Shown: positions 1 through 5,383 of the stretch, one piece after another | Layout: every line of letters starts with the position of its first letter | How positions within the stretch are numbered: the stretch's first letter is position 1 | Assembly: GCA_021817755.1 (NCBI GenBank) | Contig: JAKAGC010000343.1 | Location: 1-5,383 of the forward strand | Direction of reading: 5' to 3' | Source of the DNA: Acidobacteriota bacterium | GTDB lineage: Bacteria; Acidobacteriota; Aminicenantia; UBA2199 | Length of the DNA: 5,383 bases | The notes under the pieces: generated by a model | Database searches by the model: none | What the model was told of the DNA's origin: nothing | What the model saw: only the letters and a program-made list of their open reading frames with translations | Translations under genes and position numbers: made by a program

Positions 1-1
1 A

Positions 2-2779
2 AACGACAGATTGCTTCAAACCGGAGCCCTTGCATTCGATGCCTCTACTTTTGAAATTTGGGGACCCTTGCTTAATAATGCGTGTTTAATTCTTCTCGAT
101 AAAGATTCCGTAATGGATTTCCATCTGCTATCCCAAGCCCTCATATCACACCGTATTTCCATTATGTGGATGACTTCCGGTTGGTTTAATAGGGTCTGCC
201 AGTGGGATATCGAAACAGGCAATCGTGTTTTTGCTCCCTTGCGTGTACTGCTTGTTGGTGGTGATATTGTATCTCCATTCTATATAAATAATACCCGAGA
301 GCGTTTCCCTGAATTAACCATTATAAACGGATACGGCCCCACGGAGAATACCACGTTCTCCACTACCTGTAACATGAATCCCTTTGAACCTCTTCACCTT
401 ACACCTGCCAATACCTTACCCATCGGGAAACCCATATCCAATTCTACCGCTTACATCCTCGATAAATCCGGGAACCCGGTTCCTTTCGGTGCAGTAGGAG
501 AACTTGTTGTCGGTGGTGACGGTATCGCCCGTGGATATCTAAATAACCCTGAACTTACTTTTGAACGATTTGGCGCCTTCCAGGGGCTCGTTTTGAGAAA
601 CCCGCCCCTGGACCCCGACAAAACTTCTGATAATAATGAATTATTAGATGAGTCAATACATAGTCAATTAACAAAAAGTTTTGAGTTAGCACAAGTGAGC
701 GAAGATCACTATGTAGGGGCGACCTGCCGGTCGCCCTTGAACACCATCACCGACACCAACACTAACACTTTTTATAAAACCGGTGATTTGGCCAGGTGGT
801 TGGATGATGGTAATATTGAGTTTTTAGGTCGCATCGATCAACAGGTAAAGGTACGCGGTTTCCGTATAGAGCTTGAAGAGATTGAATATGCTTTATTACG
901 AATCAAAGAGATAAAGGAAGTTGTCGTAATTATACAGAATAAAGAAGCATCCGAAGCCTTTTTATGTGCTTATTTCGTACCAGATAATTCCTATCCTGAA
1001 ATTGATTCCAGGCAAATTAAGGAACAGCTCCAGGCTTCTTTACCCGACTATATGATTCCAACGTATTTTATTGCTATAGACCATATCCCACTGACCCTTA
1101 ACGGGAAAGTAGACCGTCGCGCGTTACCTCAACCTCAAGCTGTAGATGATAAGGATTCTGAGTTACCCAGGGATGAAATAGAGATTAATCTCGCCCGGGT
1201 TTGGGGAAGTGTTTTAGAGATAGAGAGACCCATCCGGATCGATGAAAATTTTTTCGAATTGGGCGGGCATTCATTAAAAGCCATGATACTCTCTTCAAAA
1301 ATGTATAAAGAATGGGGCATTCGTATTCCCCTTACTCAATTATTCAAAGCTCCCACAATACGTAGTCAACGTGAATTATTCAAAGAAATTCCCAAAGAAA
1401 ATTATATTGAGATTCAACCAGTTCCCAAGCAGGAATATTATCCCTGTTCGTTTAATCAACAGCGATTGTTTATTATACAGCAAGTGAACCCTCGCGATAA
1501 TTCTTATAATATGCCCGGTATTATTCATATTAATAAAAAAATAGATCAATCGTTGATTCGTCGAATAGTAGAGTATATGACCTGTATTCATGAGAGCCTC
1601 AGAACAGGGTTCAAAGAAATAGAAGGACACACCGTACAATTTATCGTGGAAAACCCTTCCATTTCTTTCTCATTTCTCGATGTATCTCATCATGATGTTT
1701 CTCAAAAGGAAACTCAGGTTCAAGAGCAGCTTAACCGGTTCAACTTTGAAACCTTCCGTCTCGATGAGCCCCCACTATTTCGTTCATTGCTTATAAAAAT
1801 AGAGGAAGCACGGTTTATTTATGCCTTTGTCATGCATCATATTATCTCCGACGGCTGGTCCTTCGGTATACTTGAACGTGATTTCATGAGGTGCTTCGAT
1901 GCCCTGGAACAAGGCAGAAATATAGAAGATATCAACGCTCCTCAGATTACTTATAAAGATTTTGCAGCTTGGCATAACCGGCAATTGGAAGATGGAGATT
2001 TAAAGAAGCTCTCAAGGGAGTTCTGGTTTCAGTTTTTGACTTGTGATTTACCACCTCTTCTATTACCAAGAGATTTCGAGTACAATGGAAAGGAAAAACA
2101 GGGAGCTTCATATCGATTTGTTATACCTCAAAATGTCCACCAGGCATTGACTCAAATTTGTTTTTCCAGGCGAATCACGTTGTTTTTTCTTATGTATGCA
2201 GCATACAATATTTTCTTATCCCAATTCTCCGGTCAGAAAACCGTTGTTTCCAGTATTGTTAATGCCGGAAGAGACCACCCATCCCTTCTCGATATTGTCG
2301 GGTTCTTCGTCAATTCTGTTGTTTTCAGGAAAGATATCGATTCAGAAACTTCTTTTATCCGGTTTGCGCTTGATATTCAACAAGAAGGACTTGAATTTTT
2401 CAGACACCAGAATTATCCACTCGAACTCGTATTGGATGAAGCAGGTAAGAAATATCCTGAAGTCACTGTTTCTTTTAATATGGTAAATACCCGCAGTCAA
2501 ACTACTGCGATCGATATAGAAAATCTAGAATCCGTACATATCCCCGGAACACAGAATGCTAAATTCGATCTCGAACCTTATATCCTCGAATACCGGAACG
2601 GGATTGAGATTACAGTCAGTTATGACCGGAACCTTTTCAAAGCTGAGAATATCGAGTACATGATGGAACAGTACCGTAAAATGGTCGAATTCTTTGCTTT
2701 TAATCCTGAAAAAAAATTATCGGAATATAAAAATGAAAAGAAACGAAAGCTATTCAGGACCGCGCCCCGGACCGAATAA
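2..2779 (+). CDS. Nonribosomal peptide synthetase, A(partial)-PCP-C, predicted valine-activating; 5' end outside window
   Basis: This protein activates an amino acid as its acyl-adenylate, loads it on a phosphopantetheine arm and condenses it with the next residue; NRPSs normally act in the cytoplasm. The frame is open from base 2, so the true start lies upstream. Taking the TTG at 11 as residue 1, the A domain enters just before A4 (FDAS, 9-12), then A5 (YGPTE, 108-112), A6 (GIARGYL, 171-177), A7 (YKTGDLARWL, 255-264), A8 (about 273-292), A9 (LPDYMIP, 344-350) and A10 (NGKVDRRAL, 364-372, Lys366). The pocket residues, aligned by hand to GrsA, are D10 A11 F14 W53 L81 G83 G107 T115 F116 K366, matching the known valine code DAFW(I/L)GGTFK. 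The PCP follows with LGGHS and the pantetheinyl Ser421. A complete C domain spans about 475-895: C1 near 480-491, HHIISDG (609-615) with catalytic His610, YKDFAAW (648-654), GFFVN (764-768) and HQNYP (799-803). There is no E or TE domain. The tail (897-922) is lysine/arginine-rich. Oddities are a 66-residue spacer between A6 and A7 carrying inverted repeats, and a C-terminal C domain whose partner A-PCP is on the next gene. Confidence 0.97.
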   Translation, partial: NDRLLQTGALAFDASTFEIWGPLLNNACLILLDKDSVMDFHLLSQALISHRISIMWMTSGWFNRVCQWDIETGNRVFAPLRVLLVGGDIVSPFYINNTRERFPELTIINGYGPTENTTFSTTCNMNPFEPLHLTPANTLPIGKPISNSTAYILDKSGNPVPFGAVGELVVGGDGIARGYLNNPELTFERFGAFQGLVLRNPPLDPDKTSDNNELLDESIHSQLTKSFELAQVSEDHYVGATCRSPLNTITDTNTNTFYKTGDLARWLDDGNIEFLGRIDQQVKVRGFRIELEEIEYALLRIKEIKEVVVIIQNKEASEAFLCAYFVPDNSYPEIDSRQIKEQLQASLPDYMIPTYFIAIDHIPLTLNGKVDRRALPQPQAVDDKDSELPRDEIEINLARVWGSVLEIERPIRIDENFFELGGHSLKAMILSSKMYKEWGIRIPLTQLFKAPTIRSQRELFKEIPKENYIEIQPVPKQEYYPCSFNQQRLFIIQQVNPRDNSYNMPGIIHINKKIDQSLIRRIVEYMTCIHESLRTGFKEIEGHTVQFIVENPSISFSFLDVSHHDVSQKETQVQEQLNRFNFETFRLDEPPLFRSLLIKIEEARFIYAFVMHHIISDGWSFGILERDFMRCFDALEQGRNIEDINAPQITYKDFAAWHNRQLEDGDLKKLSREFWFQFLTCDLPPLLLPRDFEYNGKEKQGASYRFVIPQNVHQALTQICFSRRITLFFLMYAAYNIFLSQFSGQKTVVSSIVNAGRDHPSLLDIVGFFVNSVVFRKDIDSETSFIRFALDIQQEGLEFFRHQNYPLELVLDEAGKKYPEVTVSFNMVNTRSQTTAIDIENLESVHIPGTQNAKFDLEPYILEYRNGIEITVSYDRNLFKAENIEYMMEQYRKMVEFFAFNPEKKLSEYKNEKKRKLFRTAPRTE
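580..611. repeat. Inverted repeat, 8-bp perfect arms, inside NRPS coding sequence
   Basis: The arms CCAGGGGC (580-587) and GCCCCTGG (604-611) are exact reverse complements around a 16-nt loop. They sit at the start of the A6-A7 insert, are much richer in G+C than the surrounding gene, and are followed by a C-rich run (GACCCC). There is no T-tract, so a terminator is unlikely, as expected inside an open frame. It may be part of a dispersed palindromic repeat; copies elsewhere in the genome cannot be seen here. Confidence 0.7.
631..646. repeat. Short AT-only inverted repeat inside insert
   Basis: TAATAAT (631-637) and ATTATTA (640-646) are perfect reverse complements with a 2-nt centre. It lies between the two GC-rich hairpins in the same insert. 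AT-only palindromes this short arise by chance fairly easily, so alone it means little; its position in the insert is the reason to list it. Confidence 0.4.
715..738. repeat. GC-rich palindromic repeat (GGGCGACC / GGTCGCCC), REP-like
   Basis: The arms GGGCGACC (717-724) and GGTCGCCC (729-736) are perfect reverse complements with loop TGCC. The stem extends outward through a G-T pair (716/737) and an A-T pair (715/738). In frame it encodes VGATCRSPL. From memory, palindromes of the form GTAGGGGCGACC..GGTCGCCC are common dispersed intergenic elements in several bacterial groups and often yield spurious VGATGRSP-type peptides. Here the element sits inside a real coding sequence. Family membership is recalled and unchecked; the hairpin itself is plain in the sequence. 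Confidence 0.75.
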
Positions 2780-2835
2780 CGAACCAGTTTTTAAATGTTT
2801 TTCTATTCTACGCATTATTAATGGAGGAATGCCAG
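2780..2835 (+). other. Short intergenic gap between the two NRPS genes
   Basis: Fifty-six AT-rich bases separate the stop of the first gene from the start of the second. There is no stem followed by a T-tract, so no intrinsic terminator is supported, and I see no convincing -35/-10 pair. Its only clear signal is the ribosome-binding site of the second gene. The two genes are most likely one operon. A short frame (ATG 2733, stop 2844-2846) spans the gap in the third reading frame, but is not supported as a gene. Confidence 0.7.
2823..2828 (+). promoter_or_regulatory. Ribosome-binding site of the second NRPS gene
   Basis: GGAGGA matches the Shine-Dalgarno core and ends 7 nt before ATG 2836. 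It decides the start: an in-frame ATG at 2821 overlaps the motif and has no comparable site upstream. It allows independent initiation on the shared transcript, which matters because the two proteins share one split module and must be made together. Confidence 0.85.
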
Positions 2836-5383
2836 ATGCTCATTGAAGGTTTTGAAAAATCAGTAAAGGAATTCGCTTCCCGTATCGCTATTAAAACCCA
2901 GAAAGAATCCATAACGTATCTCGAATTGGACCGGTTTTCAAACCGGATCGCCAACCGGCTTCATGAAATATCTAACAACCAAAACATCAGTCCATTACGG
3001 ATAGGGCTCTTAATGGATTCTGCCGTTGACATGATCGCAGGAATCCTTGGCGTACTTAAATCTGCTCATATTTATATTCCCCTTACTTCCGATTACCCTG
3101 CCAAACGTCTTTCTTATATCCTCCAACATGCCGATATCAAATATGTAATAACCGACAAATCCCTGCTTCCTCTTCTTGAAGAAGCAACCCTTGAAAATCA
3201 TATTCCTCATATCCTTATAGAAGATATCAACGAGAACACCTCATCCGGTGATCTCCAATTCGTTAGACCTTCTCTTTCCATTGAAGATGCATATATATTA
3301 TATACTTCCGGTTCAACCGGAGTTCCCAAAGGTGTCAGACAGACCCATCGGAATATTCATTACTTTATTAGTAGGTATATCCAAACCCTTCAACTCACTC
3401 ATACCGATAAACTCACTCTTTTTTCTTCTTTCGTGCATGATGCAGCCGTTATGGATATCTATTCCGCGTTAACCGCCGGGGCAGCACTCTATCCTCTTCA
3501 ATTAAAAACAGAAGGTGTCTTCTCCGATCTCACTTCCTGGCTCAGAGAGGAACAGATTACTATTTGGCATTCCGTTCCAACCGTGTTCCGTTATTTTATG
3601 GCAGAAGTTCAGCAACCCCTGGAATTGCCTTTACTCCGGTATGTCGTATTCGGAGGCGAAGCCGTACTTAGAAATGATTTCGAAAAATATAGTGCTTTCT
3701 TTCCTTCATCATGTAAAGTGTTCACTCTTTATGGGCAGACCGAATCTTCATTTAACTCCGGTTCCTTTTTCCCTGTTGCCGGTCAAACTAATTCCAAAGA
3801 GATTACCCTAACTATCGGAGATCCTATCGAAGGAACACAGTTATTTATTATGGATGAACAAGGAGCAGAAGCAGATGATCTCGAAGTCGGGGAAATAATT
3901 GTACTCAACGATCATATTTCTCCCGGTTACTGGAAAGATGATAAAACAACCGCAGAAAAATTCGTCGATGATCCTGAAAATGGACGCATCTATTATACAG
4001 GTGACCTCGGTCGCAGATTGAGAAACGGTAAAATAGAGTATACCGGACGAAAAGATAACCAGATTAAACTCAGGGGATTTAGAATCGAACTTGGCGAAAT
4101 TGAAAATCTGGTAATGCAATATGACCGGATCACTCAGGCAGCTGTTACAGTAGTTGAAGGCATTTCCGGCGATAAATTTCTCGCTTGTTATTTTTCAGGA
4201 CAAAAGGATTATGATATACGAAGAATGAGAGATTATCTCATCGAACGTCTTCCAGGGTATATGGTACCCGTATACCTCAAACAACTCGATCGTTTGCCTA
4301 CTACTGTAACCGGTAAAATCGATAAGAAAGCTTTGCCTTTTCCTGAGATTATCTCTGCTTCCGAATATGTTCCCCCTAGAAATGAACTCGAGCGAAAACT
4401 AGTTGATATGTGGGCTGAAATTCTCAATATTGGGAAGGATGTTATCGGTATAGACAATAGCTTTTTCCTGTTAGGTGGGCATTCACTTAGCGTTACCATT
4501 TTAACATCTCGCATGCACAAAGAACTCAATGTCGTAATTCCCCTTGCCGAAGTTTTCGAACGTAAAACCATCCGCGGATTAACAGAATACATAGCACAAG
4601 TAGGGGAGAATCCATTTGAAAGCATCGAATCCGCTGAAGAACGCGAGTATTACCCCTTATCTCCTATTCAACGCCAATTGTATATCATCCAGCAATTTGC
4701 TCCTGATTCAACCGCATACAACATTCCATTTATTTTCTTCCTCATCGAAGCTATTCCACATAAAATACTTGAAGAGACATTTAAAAAACTGATTGCACGT
4801 CATGAGATACTGAGAACATCTTTTGAAATGAAAGGTTCTGAAATCATTCAACGCGTCCATCCCACTGTGGAATTCTCTTTACCGTTTATTAAAGTCAAAC
4901 CCGAAGAGATCGCTGCGGTGCAGGAGAAGTTTATCACTCCCTTTGATCTCTCGAAAGCTCCTTTGTTCAATGCTTGCCTCCTCGATATCGATGGCAAATA
5001 CATACTAATGAACGATTTCCATCATATCATTGCCGATAACAATACCCTGAACGGTATTCTTGAGGTTGATTACCTCGAAATGCTCGAAGGAAAAATCCAT
5101 GAACCCGTTAAAGTCCATTATAAAGATTACTGTATATGGTATTTTTCTGAAAAGATGCAGTCTGTTGTAAAACGTCAAGGGCAGTATTGGAAAGGTATGT
5201 TTCAAGGTGAGCTTCCTATTATGGAATTTCCATATGATTTTCCCCGTTCAGCAAAAAAGACTTATGAAGGAAAGATCGAAGCCCAGATTCTCGATGAAGA
5301 AACCACTGTTCGGTTGAAGAATTTCGGGGCTTATAATGGCGCCACTCTTTATATGGTCCTATTTTCAGCCTTTGTTACCTGGT
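2836..5383 (+). CDS. Nonribosomal peptide synthetase, A-PCP-C(partial); 3' end outside window
   Basis: The frame stays open for 849 codons from ATG 2836 to the window edge. The start is set by GGAGG 8 nt upstream; the protein begins almost directly with the A domain, with no C domain and no evident docking region. Motifs (M = 1): A1 ITYLEL (26-31), A2 LKSAHIYIPL (74-83), A3 YTSGSTGVPKG (156-166), A4-like HDAAVMD (201-207), A5 YGQTES (299-304), A7 YYTGDLGRRL (386-395), A8 (about 405-423), A9 LPGYMVP (472-478) and A10 TGKIDKKAL (492-500, Lys494). Pocket residues aligned by hand to GrsA are D202 A203 M206 H245 V271 G273 L298 F306 N307 K494. The retained Asp fits an alpha-amino acid, but I do not recognise the code. 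The PCP has LGGHS with Ser550. A C domain follows from about 603: C1 near 609-618, RHEILRTSF (655-663), HHIIADN (729-735; usual form HHxxxDG, catalytic His730 kept) and YKDYCIW (762-768). The window ends near C5. The domain probably receives its upstream chain from the C domain ending the preceding gene and passes it to a module beyond the window. It is very likely cotranscribed with the preceding gene. Confidence 0.97.
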   Translation, partial: MLIEGFEKSVKEFASRIAIKTQKESITYLELDRFSNRIANRLHEISNNQNISPLRIGLLMDSAVDMIAGILGVLKSAHIYIPLTSDYPAKRLSYILQHADIKYVITDKSLLPLLEEATLENHIPHILIEDINENTSSGDLQFVRPSLSIEDAYILYTSGSTGVPKGVRQTHRNIHYFISRYIQTLQLTHTDKLTLFSSFVHDAAVMDIYSALTAGAALYPLQLKTEGVFSDLTSWLREEQITIWHSVPTVFRYFMAEVQQPLELPLLRYVVFGGEAVLRNDFEKYSAFFPSSCKVFTLYGQTESSFNSGSFFPVAGQTNSKEITLTIGDPIEGTQLFIMDEQGAEADDLEVGEIIVLNDHISPGYWKDDKTTAEKFVDDPENGRIYYTGDLGRRLRNGKIEYTGRKDNQIKLRGFRIELGEIENLVMQYDRITQAAVTVVEGISGDKFLACYFSGQKDYDIRRMRDYLIERLPGYMVPVYLKQLDRLPTTVTGKIDKKALPFPEIISASEYVPPRNELERKLVDMWAEILNIGKDVIGIDNSFFLLGGHSLSVTILTSRMHKELNVVIPLAEVFERKTIRGLTEYIAQVGENPFESIESAEEREYYPLSPIQRQLYIIQQFAPDSTAYNIPFIFFLIEAIPHKILEETFKKLIARHEILRTSFEMKGSEIIQRVHPTVEFSLPFIKVKPEEIAAVQEKFITPFDLSKAPLFNACLLDIDGKYILMNDFHHIIADNNTLNGILEVDYLEMLEGKIHEPVKVHYKDYCIWYFSEKMQSVVKRQGQYWKGMFQGELPIMEFPYDFPRSAKKTYEGKIEAQILDEETTVRLKNFGAYNGATLYMVLFSAFVTW

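Larger units (their letters stand above)
572..769 (+). other. In-frame insert in A domain between motifs A6 and A7
   Basis: Between ...LTFERF (end of the A6 region) and FYKTGDLARWL (A7) lie 66 codons. In GrsA-like A domains this loop is about 11 residues, so roughly 55 residues are extra. The extra peptide has no resemblance to an NRPS motif, is polar and low in complexity towards its end (TITDTNTNT), and is encoded by DNA with three inverted repeats (580-611, 631-646, 715-738). The flanking A6 and A7 motifs are intact and in frame, so the enzyme is probably still functional with a disordered surface loop. The insert is far too short to be a methyltransferase or other tailoring domain of the kind known to interrupt A domains. 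Its origin from dispersed repeat DNA is inference. Confidence 0.75.

Noticed and set aside
590..685. Direct repeat GTTTTGAG at 590-597 and 678-685 as insertion target duplication
   Set aside because: It is only 8 nt, lies within rather than at the edges of the insert, and is easily due to chance.
572..769. Insert as an embedded tailoring domain such as a methyltransferase
   Set aside because: Only about 55 extra residues with no SAM-binding motif, and embedded methyltransferases are several hundred residues long.
2196..2486. Plus-strand 96-codon frame
   Set aside because: It lies out of frame inside the C domain of the first gene, where conserved motifs (GFFVN, HQNYP) fix the true frame.
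2757..2774. GC-rich patch with direct repeat GGACCG at the end of the first gene, possible terminator
   Set aside because: The repeat is direct, not inverted, and no stem plus T-tract forms, so it does not support a terminator.
2780..2822. Internal promoter ahead of the second gene
   Set aside because: The gap is AT-rich, so weak -10-like words occur, but no properly spaced -35/-10 pair stands out.
2821..2835. Earlier in-frame ATG as start of the second gene
   Set aside because: It would place the GGAGG motif inside the coding sequence and has no ribosome-binding site of its own; ATG 2836 has ideal spacing.
3515..3811. Plus-strand 98-codon frame
   Set aside because: It is out of frame within the A domain of the second gene; the A5 motif is in the other frame.
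4233..4625. Minus-strand open frame of 130 codons
   Set aside because: It lies opposite the A9-PCP region of a well-supported NRPS gene, with no recognisable protein family or ribosome-binding site; it is an antisense shadow.

Overview
The window lies inside a nonribosomal peptide synthetase (NRPS) locus. It holds two plus-strand genes that together cover all but 56 bases. The first (2-2779) enters already inside an adenylation (A) domain and continues A-PCP-C to a stop codon. The second (2836 to the window end) starts with an A domain and runs A-PCP-C, leaving the window inside its condensation (C) domain. No thioesterase, epimerase, MbtH-like protein, tailoring enzyme, transporter or regulator is visible, so this is the middle of a larger assembly line.

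How the genes work together (inference from NRPS logic): the first protein's A domain reads as valine-activating and loads its own PCP. The C domain at the end of that protein would join the valyl or valyl-peptidyl chain to the amino acid carried by the PCP of the second protein, and the second protein's C domain would pass the chain on. One C-A-PCP module is therefore split between two polypeptides, broken in the C-A linker rather than at the more usual PCP-C boundary. The second A domain has an unusual specificity pocket, and I cannot name its substrate.

The main oddity in the DNA is a 198-nt coding stretch (572-769) between A-domain motifs A6 and A7 of the first gene. It encodes 66 residues where characterised A domains have roughly a dozen, and it holds three inverted repeats. 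One is a GC-rich hairpin (715-738) that looks like a dispersed intergenic repeat. This suggests repeat DNA was inserted in frame into a loop of the enzyme without breaking the reading frame.

The organism is bacterial (GGAGG ribosome-binding site, operon-like spacing, bacterial NRPS motifs). Base composition is moderately AT-rich, about 40% G+C judged by eye. The phylum cannot be fixed from this window; some wording of the A domain (a run such as NIEFLGRIDQQVKVRGFRIEL) recalls NRPSs of uncultured lineages such as Aminicenantes, but that is only an impression. I see no RNA gene, CRISPR array, insertion sequence with transposase, or convincing terminator. The system is of a known class; the interesting parts are the repeat-laden insert, the split module and the odd second A domain.
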